Positions 1 to 9,033 of a stretch of 64,000 nt of DNA are shown piece by piece. This DNA comes from Bermanella sp049115935 (GTDB taxonomy: Bacteria; Pseudomonadota; Gammaproteobacteria; Pseudomonadales; Oceanobacteraceae), in contig JAGDZK010000019.1 of assembly GCA_049115935.1 (NCBI GenBank), positions 1 through 64,000 of the forward strand. The letters run 5' to 3'. Position 1 is the stretch's first letter, and every line of letters begins with the position of its first letter. The position numbers and the translations under genes are program-made. Under the pieces are notes generated by a model. That model was given only the letters and a program-made list of their open reading frames with translations, searched no databases and was not told the DNA's origin.

Positions 1-1057
1 CGGCGCGAAGATGTCTAAATCTCGCGGCACCTTTATTAAAGCGCGTACCTACTTAAACCAATTAGATGCCGAGTACTTGCGTTATTACTACGCGGCCAAA
101 CTAAACAACCGTGTGGATGACTTTGACTTAAACCTTGAAGACTTCTCACAGCGCGTCAACTCTGACCTGATCGGCAAAGTGATTAATATTGCATCACGTT
201 GTGCCGGTTTTGTGAAAAAATCAGGTGGTAAGCTTGCGGCTGAATTACCAGATGCACACATCCTTGAAGACGCTGTCGCCAAAGGTGATGTGATCGCCCA
301 GTTTTTTGAAGACCGTGAGTACAGCAAAGCCATTCGTGAAATCATCGCCCTTGCCGATGTAGCAAACGAATACATTCACGAGAAAGAGCCATGGGCCCTT
401 GCGAAACAAGAAGGCAAAGAAGCTGAAGTGCTGGGCATTTGCTCATTAGGCATTAACTTATTCCGCCAGTTGGTGACTTATCTCACACCGGTACTGCCTA
501 ACATGAGTGCAAGCGTGGCTCAGTTCTTACAAGTTGACGATCTAAACTGGGATTCACGCAAACAGCCTTTGCTTGATCACGAGATCACCAAGTTCAAAGC
601 ACTGATGAGCCGCATCGAAAAAGACAAAGTAGACGCCATCGTTGAAGCTGAAAAAGCCGATGCCGAAGCAGACGCCGCTGCTAATCCAGTCGCCCAAGCC
701 GCAACAAGTTTAAGCGAGCCCCTGGCTGACGAAATCGAATTTGATGACTTTGCCAAAACCGATTTGCGTATTGCAAAAATTGTTTCCGCCGATTACGTCA
801 AAGGCGCGGGCAAGTTATTGCAACTCACCCTTGATATTGGTGAAGGTAAAACCCGCAATGTATTCTCTGGCATTAAGTCCGCTTACGAACCTCAAGATCT
901 GACCGGTAAGTTAACCGTTATGGTGGCCAACCTTAAACCCCGCAAAATGAAGTTTGGTATTTCAGAAGGCATGGTATTGGCCGCAGGCCCAGGCGGAAAA
1001 GAGATTTGGTTGCTTGAACCTCACGAAGGCGCTCAGCCTGGTATGCGCGTAATGTAA
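1..1057 (+). CDS. metG: Methionyl-tRNA synthetase, C-terminal part (5' end outside window)
   Basis: This charges tRNA-Met with methionine in the cytoplasm. The reading frame is open from base 2 and immediately shows the KMSKS catalytic signature of class I synthetases (K at bases 8-10, MSKS from 11), so the gene starts upstream of the window and the ATG at 11 is internal. An anticodon-binding helical domain follows, then an acidic Ala-rich linker. The last ~100 residues form a Trbp111/EMAP-type tRNA-binding domain (FDDFAKTDLRIAKIV near its start, ending in GMRVM). The gene ends before a strong hairpin and is convergent with the siderophore operon. Confidence 0.97.
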   Translation, partial: GAKMSKSRGTFIKARTYLNQLDAEYLRYYYAAKLNNRVDDFDLNLEDFSQRVNSDLIGKVINIASRCAGFVKKSGGKLAAELPDAHILEDAVAKGDVIAQFFEDREYSKAIREIIALADVANEYIHEKEPWALAKQEGKEAEVLGICSLGINLFRQLVTYLTPVLPNMSASVAQFLQVDDLNWDSRKQPLLDHEITKFKALMSRIEKDKVDAIVEAEKADAEADAAANPVAQAATSLSEPLADEIEFDDFAKTDLRIAKIVSADYVKGAGKLLQLTLDIGEGKTRNVFSGIKSAYEPQDLTGKLTVMVANLKPRKMKFGISEGMVLAAGPGGKEIWLLEPHEGAQPGMRVM

Positions 1058-1068
1058 TTTGCTGAAAG

Positions 1069-1100
1069 TACTTACCCCGATGAATACATCGGGGTAAGTA
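1069..1100. terminator. Inverted repeat between metG and the siderophore operon
   Basis: A perfect 14-bp stem (tacttaccccgatg and its complement) surrounds a 4-base loop. It lies 12 bases after the metG stop and ~50 bases beyond the last gene of the convergent minus-strand operon. The T-tract is poor on either strand, so termination efficiency is uncertain, but position and symmetry suit a shared terminator. Confidence 0.7.
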
Positions 1101-1151
1101 TTGCCCATCATTTATTAACGTCTAAACAATTAACATCTAAACATCAGCCAA

Positions 1152-2414
1152 TTAAGCATATAACACGGTACTTGCCGAGCTGTCTTTGTCGATCGTTAAA
1201 TCACACACTTCGGTTGAAATTCCCATTTCTGCTAAACGCTCAAAAAACGGTACTGGGTCTAACTCTTCTACATTGGCCATGGTTTTAACATCCCACTCAC
1301 CACTTGCAATCAGTTTGGCCGCTGCAACCGGAGGCACCCCTGCAGTAAATGCGATGGCTTGGGAATCGATATCGGCATAAGTTACTTCATGATCGCAGAT
1401 GTTATAGATCAGCAACTCTTTATCCTGACCATCTCGCTTGCCTTTGATTAATGTGCCAATACAGGTTTTACCTTTGTATTTTGGGGCTAAGCTTGCAGGG
1501 TCAGGCAAACAGGCTTTCAACATATGCAAAGGCACTACTTTTTCACCGTTGTTCGTGGTCACTGCTTGGTGATTCAATAAACCTACTTTTTCAAATACCT
1601 CTAGGCATTTGAGATAGTGATCACCAAATCCCATCCAGAAGCGCACCGTTTCAACACCGGGGATATTTTTAGATAAAGAATGCACTTCATCATGTCCCAT
1701 TAAATACAACTTGTGTTCACCAACAACAGGCAGATCATATTTCATAGAACGACTATGGTGTGGATAGGTACGCCATTGGCCATCTTCTAAACAACCAGCG
1801 TCCTCAATAATTTCACGAAGATTTATCTCAGGGTCGAAGTTTGTTGAGAAATAATGGCCATGATCACCATCGTTCACATCCATGATATCGACGCTTTTGA
1901 TAGAATCGAACTCATACTTTTGCGCATAAGCACAATATGCATTCACAACACCCGGATCAAAACCACTGCCTAAAATCGCCGTCACACCTTTCTCTTTACA
2001 TAACTCGCGTTTTTTCCATTCGTAATTGGCATACCAAGGATAAGGGGCGTTCATCACACTATAATCTTCATGCACGGCGGTATCGATATAAGCTGCACCC
2101 GTTTCTAAACAAGCATCCAAGATCTGCATATTTACAAATGCGGTACACACATTAATAACGATGTGAGTATCAGTTGTTCGAATCAAACGAACCAACTCAT
2201 CAGTATGGCTGGCATTCACTTCACGACTATAAAGCTGAAAGTCTTTTGCCGTTTGATAGTTTTTTTTATTCACTGAGTCAACAATAGCATCGCTTTTAGC
2301 CACATTCTTAGAAGCCAAGCAAACCGATGCAAATACATCACTACTTTGTGCGCATTTGTGAGCAACTACGGCTCCCACCGCACCTGCACCAACAATAAGT
2401 ACGTTCTTTTTCAT
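1152..2414 (-). CDS. Carboxynorspermidine/carboxyspermidine dehydrogenase, copy 1
   Basis: This is a saccharopine-dehydrogenase-fold enzyme expected to condense putrescine (or diaminopropane) with aspartate semialdehyde and reduce the product with NADPH, giving carboxyspermidine. The N-terminus carries a Rossmann dinucleotide motif (VGAGAVGAVVAHKCAQ). The GSGFDPGVVNAY and DGDHGHYFSTNFDPEIN segments are typical of this family and are shared with the paralogue at 13388-14596. The start at 2414 is chosen for the GAGGTGA ribosome site upstream; the preceding GTG is less likely. It is the last gene of the petrobactin operon, 15 bases after the decarboxylase, so its likely job is making spermidine for the siderophore. 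Confidence 0.88.
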   Translation of the reverse strand: MKKNVLIVGAGAVGAVVAHKCAQSSDVFASVCLASKNVAKSDAIVDSVNKKNYQTAKDFQLYSREVNASHTDELVRLIRTTDTHIVINVCTAFVNMQILDACLETGAAYIDTAVHEDYSVMNAPYPWYANYEWKKRELCKEKGVTAILGSGFDPGVVNAYCAYAQKYEFDSIKSVDIMDVNDGDHGHYFSTNFDPEINLREIIEDAGCLEDGQWRTYPHHSRSMKYDLPVVGEHKLYLMGHDEVHSLSKNIPGVETVRFWMGFGDHYLKCLEVFEKVGLLNHQAVTTNNGEKVVPLHMLKACLPDPASLAPKYKGKTCIGTLIKGKRDGQDKELLIYNICDHEVTYADIDSQAIAFTAGVPPVAAAKLIASGEWDVKTMANVEELDPVPFFERLAEMGISTEVCDLTIDKDSSASTVLYA

Positions 2415-2432
2415 CACTTATCACCTCAAATG

Positions 2433-3587
2433 TTAAGACAAAAAGTCTCGGAAATCTTCATATGTAAACTCACGGACAACCTGAGTTTTACCATTAATAT
2501 CTTTATGGCAAATGGCAGGCATTTTTATGCCGTTAAAAAAGTTTTTCTTCACCATGGAGTATCCCGCCACATCCGTAAATATCAGCTCATCCCCTATTGA
2601 AATTTTCTGCTTGAAAACATAGGTACCAAATACGTCACCAGCAAGACAAGTACGACCACTGACACGGTAAACAAACTGGCCTTGTTGTAATGCGGCCTCT
2701 ATATCTTGCTCGGCAATTTTTTGCGCACCCTCTAGTGAAGGTACAAACTGATATACCAATACATCCAGCAAGTGGGTTTCCACCCCTGCATCAACAATCA
2801 AAGTCGGCAATTGGTTATCCACTTCATCTAACACTGTCACAACCAAAGACGTAGATTGGGTCACCGAAGCTTCACCTGGCTCTAAATACACTTGTACGTC
2901 ATAGGTCTTGGCTAATAATTTTAAACGCTCACATAACGCATCCAACGCATAGCCATCACTGGTAAACGCAACGCCACCACCTAAACTCAGCCAATTAAGC
3001 TTAGGTAAAATCGCTGCAAAGCGACGCTCAATATCATCTAATTGTTGACTAAGGCTAATGAAGTCATCGTTTTCACAATTCATATGAAACATGACACCAT
3101 CAATTGCATCGGTAATGTTGTCAGGTAACAAATCGTAACGGACACCTAGCCGTGAATATTTTGAAACGGTATTGCTTAAACCATATTCTGAATGCCCTAC
3201 TTCTGGGTTTATACGCAAGCCAATTGAACGGCCTTTTTCTTGAACCTGATCTTTGTATTGCTGTAATTGGTTTAAGGAATTAAAAATAACCTTGTCGCAG
3301 TACTCAACAATTTCTGGCATTTCATCTTCGCTATAGGCCACACTATAACCGTGGGTTTCACCGCCAAATTTTTCATATCCCAGGCGCGCTTCATACAAAC
3401 TACTGCTGGTTGTACCCACCATATAGTCCTTCATAAAATCAAACGCACACCAACTAGAAAAACATTTTAAGGCAAGCACACTTTTGGCGCCGCTGATCTC
3501 ACGCACATAGGCGATACGTTCCATCGCTTTTAGCATACGACTTTCATCAATAAGATAATAAGGCGTGCTAATTTTGATATTGCTCAT
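2433..3587 (-). CDS. nspC: Carboxynorspermidine/carboxyspermidine decarboxylase
   Basis: This is a PLP-dependent fold III (alanine-racemase-like) decarboxylase that converts carboxyspermidine to spermidine, or carboxynorspermidine to norspermidine. The N-terminal TPYYLIDESRM segment and the ALKCFSSW stretch with the PLP lysine are characteristic. Later come the Gly-rich phosphate-binding region (LSLGGGVAF), the EPGEA motif, and SGRTCLAGDVFG with the Cys-Asp of the partner active site. Its length of 384 residues is normal. An AGGAGTGAG ribosome site precedes the ATG. It sits directly between asbF and the dehydrogenase, linking polyamine synthesis to petrobactin assembly. Confidence 0.92.
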   Translation of the reverse strand: MSNIKISTPYYLIDESRMLKAMERIAYVREISGAKSVLALKCFSSWCAFDFMKDYMVGTTSSSLYEARLGYEKFGGETHGYSVAYSEDEMPEIVEYCDKVIFNSLNQLQQYKDQVQEKGRSIGLRINPEVGHSEYGLSNTVSKYSRLGVRYDLLPDNITDAIDGVMFHMNCENDDFISLSQQLDDIERRFAAILPKLNWLSLGGGVAFTSDGYALDALCERLKLLAKTYDVQVYLEPGEASVTQSTSLVVTVLDEVDNQLPTLIVDAGVETHLLDVLVYQFVPSLEGAQKIAEQDIEAALQQGQFVYRVSGRTCLAGDVFGTYVFKQKISIGDELIFTDVAGYSMVKKNFFNGIKMPAICHKDINGKTQVVREFTYEDFRDFLS

Positions 3588-3604
3588 TTATTTCTCACTC
3601 CTTA

Positions 3605-4474
3605 CTATACAACTGCAGATGGCTCTAACTGGGACGATGGACAAAACTGAGATTCTAGTTTTGCCAATGCTTGGCGGTCATGATCAAGTGTGGCGAATAC
3701 ATCTGGACCAAACCATTCCAATGATGCATCCATGTTTTGCCAAGGCACGCTCGAGTGCGTCATCAAATACGCCAAGAAATTTTTGAAGTCGTATTCACCA
3801 TTAAAGATCGGTGTCATACCTTCGCGACTGCCTGCAGGTGCATAAACATTACTAGGACTAAACACATCAAGCAGATGGCGCTGCGTTATATTTTTAAAAT
3901 GAAGATGTTTAATAACAGGCGCAAGTTGATCAAGTGCAAATATTGGATCACTGCCCATCTCCCAAACATGAATCACATCAAAATTAATACGCAGCGCAGG
4001 ATGATTCACCTCTTCAATTAATCGAAGGGTAGATTCAAGCGTGTCTGCCAAAGTATTAGGATGCGTTTCAACCACAAGATCAATCCCATGGTCAGCGGCT
4101 ATTTTGCAGTATTCGCGTAAGCGCTGGGTATAAGCTGCCCGCTCCTGCCCACCCACTTGCGCACTGGGTTTACTACCAGAGAAAGTACGCAGTTTTTTAG
4201 CGCCCCAAAATCCAGTGATCGCACATAGGGACTTAGCGCTTTCTAAAGAAGCATTGAGATCACCATCTAATGGCAAATAATCACTAACCATGGATACCGA
4301 CAACCCCTGATCAAGCAGCCTCTCAGGGGTAAAATCCGGTGAATTTTTAAGATTTTTTGCATGTACTCCCCACAGTTCAATCGAGTCAAACTGATGCGCT
4401 TTTGCCCAATAGGCAATGCGCTCCAGTGATATCAACTGATGTCGAAAGGAAATGGTGCAGACGGAATATTTCAC
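3605..4474 (-). CDS. asbF: 3-dehydroshikimate dehydratase making 3,4-dihydroxybenzoate (AsbF)
   Basis: This is a TIM-barrel enzyme of the xylose-isomerase-like superfamily that converts 3-dehydroshikimate to 3,4-dihydroxybenzoate, the catechol of petrobactin. The N-terminus MKYSVCTISFRHQLIS and FDSIELWGVHAKN closely resemble Bacillus AsbF as I know it. Metal-site candidates are the Glu of VVETHPNTL, the Asp/His of NFDVIHVWE and the His of KHLHFKNI. The start is GTG at 4474, overlapping the TGA of asbDE (GTGA), so translation is coupled. At 289 residues it is close to the family length (~280). Confidence 0.92.
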   Translation of the reverse strand: MKYSVCTISFRHQLISLERIAYWAKAHQFDSIELWGVHAKNLKNSPDFTPERLLDQGLSVSMVSDYLPLDGDLNASLESAKSLCAITGFWGAKKLRTFSGSKPSAQVGGQERAAYTQRLREYCKIAADHGIDLVVETHPNTLADTLESTLRLIEEVNHPALRINFDVIHVWEMGSDPIFALDQLAPVIKHLHFKNITQRHLLDVFSPSNVYAPAGSREGMTPIFNGEYDFKNFLAYLMTHSSVPWQNMDASLEWFGPDVFATLDHDRQALAKLESQFCPSSQLEPSAVV

Positions 4475-5766
4475 GGATGAGCCCCTTCTAATTGCGTAGT
4501 ATCAGACGATTGAAGCACCTTACTTGCCCATATTGCTTTCACTTCAAGTAAGCGTTGCTTCAGTTTGAATTCCCTTTCATCTTGTTGATCTAATAATTGA
4601 AACACTTTTTCAGCAAACGCATCTTTTTTTGTCATGGAAAGTTTCATGGCATTAAATTGAATCAGCTTATAAGTTTTTGCTAGCTCATCAATTACATCAC
4701 ACCAATCATCGAACTCTGGTTCTGGTAATGCTAACTCACGCCAGAAAAACGCAAAGCCATGTTCATAAGCGTATTTACGTGGTGACATGACAGGCACCTC
4801 CTCTACCGCTTTGATCAAGTTTTCCAGCGGTAACGGCTCGCCATTTTTATCTTCGCCTTTTACATGTGCGCTGATGATTTCACGAATCATGTCCGTCACT
4901 GGATTGGCATTTCGCACAACAGACGCTTCAAAAAACGCATTAATTTCTTCGACAGGAGTTGGCCGAGCACCGTTTTCATAAAACACATAACCGCCAGATA
5001 CCGTTGGCTGAGCAACTGCATTTAAAATTCGGTCTTTGTTAAACACCCCTTCCCAGCGATAGTCCGGATCATACATAAACCAAAGATCCGGATTATTAGT
5101 TGGCCCAAGCATCACATAATGAGGGAAAGGGTCTTTATTAAACTCATTTTCACGTTCTGGCAGATGAAACATATCCAGCATGACTAAGATGTGCTGACCC
5201 TGCTCTCGATTGCGAACCAAAGACTCTAACGTTGCCAGGTTTTTCTCCTTGCTAGCTTGTTTGTCATACCAAGGTTGAATTGGCATACCATACAAGCGTT
5301 CATACCAGTTAAAGAAAATATCGTGATTGATATTTTCATCGTGATAGTTCAATACAAAACGATCATCAACATAGGCGTTCGCATCAGAAACAGCAAAATA
5401 CAAAATACGATGATCCAGCTCTGGAAAACGCTTTACTATCTCAGCTAAATTACTGGCCACGCAGTGGATCTTAACGTCTTCATAAACTTCAAGGCCTTTT
5501 TCATATGCAGGAAGGTTTTGGCCTTTATATAAAGTATCGGCAACCGCACGGACCGTTTCAAAATCCTCATTCATTAAGGCACTTTCATCTATCGCAATCT
5601 CGTGCTCCACTTCAAGCAACATCAGCATGTGCAACACCATAGATGAATCCAATGCCAGATCTTCTAATAATCGAGCATCGCTATGGAATTTATCAATATG
5701 AGGGTGAGACATGCTTTCACTGAGCACTTTAAAAATAGCTTCAACAATTTGTTCTTTGGTCATCAT
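4471..5766 (-). CDS. asbDE: AsbD-AsbE fusion: aryl carrier domain plus petrobactin amide synthase
   Basis: Residues ~1-88 are an acyl/aryl carrier domain with a LDSSMVLHML helix; Ser41 is the expected phosphopantetheine site. Residues ~95-431 match the AsbE type of protein that transfers 3,4-dihydroxybenzoate from the carrier to spermidine. In Bacillus these are two separate proteins (AsbD ~91 residues, AsbE ~330), so one polypeptide here is a fusion. Two tandem Met codons open the gene and no clear ribosome site is visible. It follows asbC after a 77-base gap and overlaps asbF. The Sfp-type transferase at 12565-13374 is the obvious activating enzyme. Confidence 0.88.
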   Translation of the reverse strand: MMTKEQIVEAIFKVLSESMSHPHIDKFHSDARLLEDLALDSSMVLHMLMLLEVEHEIAIDESALMNEDFETVRAVADTLYKGQNLPAYEKGLEVYEDVKIHCVASNLAEIVKRFPELDHRILYFAVSDANAYVDDRFVLNYHDENINHDIFFNWYERLYGMPIQPWYDKQASKEKNLATLESLVRNREQGQHILVMLDMFHLPERENEFNKDPFPHYVMLGPTNNPDLWFMYDPDYRWEGVFNKDRILNAVAQPTVSGGYVFYENGARPTPVEEINAFFEASVVRNANPVTDMIREIISAHVKGEDKNGEPLPLENLIKAVEEVPVMSPRKYAYEHGFAFFWRELALPEPEFDDWCDVIDELAKTYKLIQFNAMKLSMTKKDAFAEKVFQLLDQQDEREFKLKQRLLEVKAIWASKVLQSSDTTQLEGAHP

Positions 5767-5843
5767 AATTTATTAATCTAAATATTTATTCTTCGTTTAG
5801 AAACACAGGCACGCATACCTGTACTGACTATACCTTTTCCAAG

Positions 5844-7094
5844 CTAGCCTAGAGCCAGTGTTTTACGGCTCACCTTTCCGTTAGGTAAGCGATCTATTTT
5901 TTCAACTTGTGTAATGTGAAGTGGCACTTGATACTTATTTAAGTACTGACTACACCAAGTACGAATTTTTTCAGCTGCAATATCTTGCTGCGAAACAAAC
6001 TGCAAACACACTTGATCATTGCCAAAACCATGACTCTTTTTAAACACCACGGCATCACTCACATCTGGCATATCCATTACCACTTTTTCTACTTCGGCTG
6101 GATACACATTCAGGCCTGACACATTAATCATTTCATCAATTCGAGAAATAAAATGCAGTCGATTATCATCATCTAAAAATCCTAGATCGCGGGTTGCGAC
6201 AATCCCGTTAGTTTCTGTGGTCACGACAATCTCTTGTGAGTCCTCTCGGGAAGAGCCCGCATTAACCGCCAAATGCGGCAATGGCACGCCCTGATCATGT
6301 ATGGACTTAATATCGCCACCTAAAGCAATGCAGCCAACTTCAGAACAGCCATACTGTTGATATAATTTTTCACATTTTTTGGCGGCTTGCTCCAACCAGT
6401 TCGCTTGCATCAAGGTCCCAGAAGTCATAATGGCATGAATCGGTTGTTCCGCTTTCACCATCATGGTGATCGTAGTAATCAACGCTGGAGATGAATACAA
6501 AATAGGTAACGTGGTTTCTCGCACCTTATTAATAATGTATTTCGGATTAAAATTCGTAATAATCACAGGCTCTGAACCACGCTTAATACTGGCTAAAATA
6601 CCGCAGATCAAACCGTAAGAATGATTAACCGGACACGCTACAACGGCTGTCATTTTTGCTAAATCTGTAAAATGCTCAATGTAGTTTTTCAGTTCGATAT
6701 CAATGCTCACCCAAGTACGATCAATACACTTAGGATCACCCGTTGTGCCCGAACTCATTTGCACCAATACAGGCTCGATATCGTCTTCGTGATCGCTTAT
6801 TTTTTCGAAATTTGATAACAGTTCGTCCATGGAATCAGCCATTACTTGATAATGGCTGCCACTAAGCTTTGCTCGCCTAATTAAAGCTTCTTTTGGGGTG
6901 CCTGCAGGCAAAGGAAATACCGATATGCCTTGATCACGAGCATAAAGACACAAGGCGACCCACACCGCCGCATCATTAATGCAAACGGTAATGCGCTTAC
7001 CCTTTGCGCAACCTAAAACATCATGCTGCTTAAACGTTTGATAGCATTGTTCGAAATAATGTTTGTCAAAATAATCATCATTAAGATAAATCAT
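5844..7094 (-). CDS. asbC: 3,4-dihydroxybenzoate-AMP ligase (AsbC)
   Basis: This is an ANL-superfamily adenylating enzyme that activates 3,4-dihydroxybenzoate and loads it on the AsbD carrier. The P-loop-like motif SSGTTGD lies at residues ~114-120, YQQYGCSEVGC is the A5 region, and ATRDLGFLDDDN is the A7-A8 aspartate region. The C-terminus carries the catalytic-lysine segment LPNGKVSRKTL. The ATG at 7094 is preferred because an AAAAGG ribosome site lies six bases upstream; the longer in-frame extension would overlap asbB. At ~416 residues it is short for the superfamily, as is Bacillus AsbC. It lies 10 bases after asbB. Confidence 0.92.
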   Translation of the reverse strand: MIYLNDDYFDKHYFEQCYQTFKQHDVLGCAKGKRITVCINDAAVWVALCLYARDQGISVFPLPAGTPKEALIRRAKLSGSHYQVMADSMDELLSNFEKISDHEDDIEPVLVQMSSGTTGDPKCIDRTWVSIDIELKNYIEHFTDLAKMTAVVACPVNHSYGLICGILASIKRGSEPVIITNFNPKYIINKVRETTLPILYSSPALITTITMMVKAEQPIHAIMTSGTLMQANWLEQAAKKCEKLYQQYGCSEVGCIALGGDIKSIHDQGVPLPHLAVNAGSSREDSQEIVVTTETNGIVATRDLGFLDDDNRLHFISRIDEMINVSGLNVYPAEVEKVVMDMPDVSDAVVFKKSHGFGNDQVCLQFVSQQDIAAEKIRTWCSQYLNKYQVPLHITQVEKIDRLPNGKVSRKTLALG

Positions 7095-7104
7095 ATTTAG
7101 CCTT

Positions 7105-9033
7105 TTATACTTTCGCGTTGGATTCAGTTTGATGTAACACACTTGCTTCAGCCGTTTCTGCTAACGGGTTGCTTACGGTATGCTCGAAATAATCTAAGGT
7201 GCCGCCATTTAATATTTTTTTCTTAAGCAGCGACTCAACAATAATGCTAGGACTACCAGCACCAAGGCGATCTATGCGTGCAGGATCGGTAATGCCAGAT
7301 TGACGATAATCATCAAGATGATTGCGCACGTTATTCCAAAACTGTGTTTCTGGGTAACCTTGATAACGCTCTAATAAAAATGATAAATCCGCTAGGTTAA
7401 GCACATAAACCGTATCCATATAGAGTTCACGTAGTTCATCAATATCAGACATACTGAAACCTTCATCTAATGGGATGGTTTCAAAATAAGAATCTGTTTC
7501 AGCGAGTTTTGGCAGGTGACTAGGACACTTTAAATAGTCTTCGACGTATTCCATGTCCTCATGAAAATCTCGTAAGACAATACGATGAGGCCAGCCGTTT
7601 TTGTGGGTTAAAATTAAATTTTGGCAATGGGCCTCAAAGGCCACACCGTTATGAACCAGCATGTGCCAAATAGGTACCAGCATTACTTCTAATAAACGAT
7701 TCACCCATGGGTCAACGCCATAGCGCTCTAACCAGTCAGCAATAAAAGGTCGATTATCGGACTCAACCACCATAAGTGCCGTAAACGGAATAGCCTCTTC
7801 ATCCTGCTGCAATTTATCAACCACGCTTTCGCGAAATATAGCGCCCACCAAGCCATCCATTTCTTTGGCTTTTATTTTGTCTTGTGGCTTATAAAGCAGG
7901 CCTGCGTATTCACTTAATAGCAGCAACTTTCCTTCGCGCTGTAGGTATTCATCTTTCGCCACTACTTCTTGTAACCAAGTCGATATGGCAGGCGCTGTAC
8001 AAACAAAATGATCTTGCAGGTTACGATGAGAGGATGTGCTCACTAAATTTAATGGTATTTTCACATTGGCTTTTTCAGGATGACTCACATTCACCAATGT
8101 ACGTAATGATTGCGTGGCCTGGTAAAAATCACCCGCACCACCTAATTCAATCATCTCACCCCTAGCAATAGCATCGGCCAATCCACGATTCCAAATGGCT
8201 TCTAACTGCCACGGATGAATAGGCATCAATGAGTAAGTCAACCAGTTTTTACCCATTGCTTCTAATCGTTTACTGAGCATTAAAAACTGATCTTTCCCTA
8301 ATTCGTCCACCCAAAAATCAATACTTGCACGTGGATAGTTTTGATCAACATACTGAGATTGGATCGCCAACCATTGCAACTGAAATGATCCTGCCGCCTC
8401 TGGCCCGTATTGAATATGGTCCTGCAAAGTAAAACCGGTTCTGGCTTTAAAACTTGGATGGTATAAGTGACCTTCGGTAATGGCCGATTCCAGTTGTGCA
8501 AAACTGAGTTCACGTCTTGGTTTTTTATTATGATCTAAATACTGAGTATTCCATCGGCAAAGCGCTATGGTTTGCATCAATTCACCCAGCACCCGCACTT
8601 TGGTGTCTGAGTCTGTATCTAAATGGCAAATAAGCTCTTCAATGCGACATTCGCGAAAATCATTACCATCAAGCACTTGAACAGAGCCATCGGCTATTCG
8701 GATTCGCTGAAAGATTCTGCGAGCACCTATACATCTAAACGTTTCACCACCCATAGCAAACGTATAAATACTATCGAATACACCATCAAAATTTTTGAAT
8801 TCTGCATGCAGATCATCTTGAGGTTTTAAACGCTCCTCAGATTCAAACTGAACAATTTCTTCGTATAAAAGTGCGTCTACAAATTGCCGCACCACCCGTT
8901 GCTCTTGCTCATCAGCCCTTTCAGGGCTTTGTATATATTGGGCATGCTCAGGGCAAAATTGTTCAGCGATCTGCCGCAAAATTGTATCTTTATGGAGGCT
9001 AGCCATAGACTGCACCACGCTCACTTTTGTCAT
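7105..9033 (-). CDS. asbB: NIS siderophore synthetase, petrobactin type (AsbB)
   Basis: This is an IucA/IucC-family NRPS-independent siderophore synthetase. In petrobactin assembly AsbB adds the second spermidine-containing arm to the citrate intermediate, using ATP. The N-terminal half has the family's LYHPSFKARTGF and LMPIHPWQLE segments and a Ser/Thr-rich stretch SLRTLVNV. The C-terminal FhuF-like part holds VAFEAHCQNLIL and a LRDFHEDMEY metal/nucleotide region. The start at 9033 overlaps asbA by 35 bases; an alternative ATG at 9006 would leave a shorter overlap. At 642 residues it is typical. Confidence 0.93.
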   Translation of the reverse strand: MTKVSVVQSMASLHKDTILRQIAEQFCPEHAQYIQSPERADEQEQRVVRQFVDALLYEEIVQFESEERLKPQDDLHAEFKNFDGVFDSIYTFAMGGETFRCIGARRIFQRIRIADGSVQVLDGNDFRECRIEELICHLDTDSDTKVRVLGELMQTIALCRWNTQYLDHNKKPRRELSFAQLESAITEGHLYHPSFKARTGFTLQDHIQYGPEAAGSFQLQWLAIQSQYVDQNYPRASIDFWVDELGKDQFLMLSKRLEAMGKNWLTYSLMPIHPWQLEAIWNRGLADAIARGEMIELGGAGDFYQATQSLRTLVNVSHPEKANVKIPLNLVSTSSHRNLQDHFVCTAPAISTWLQEVVAKDEYLQREGKLLLLSEYAGLLYKPQDKIKAKEMDGLVGAIFRESVVDKLQQDEEAIPFTALMVVESDNRPFIADWLERYGVDPWVNRLLEVMLVPIWHMLVHNGVAFEAHCQNLILTHKNGWPHRIVLRDFHEDMEYVEDYLKCPSHLPKLAETDSYFETIPLDEGFSMSDIDELRELYMDTVYVLNLADLSFLLERYQGYPETQFWNNVRNHLDDYRQSGITDPARIDRLGAGSPSIIVESLLKKKILNGGTLDYFEHTVSNPLAETAEASVLHQTESNAKV

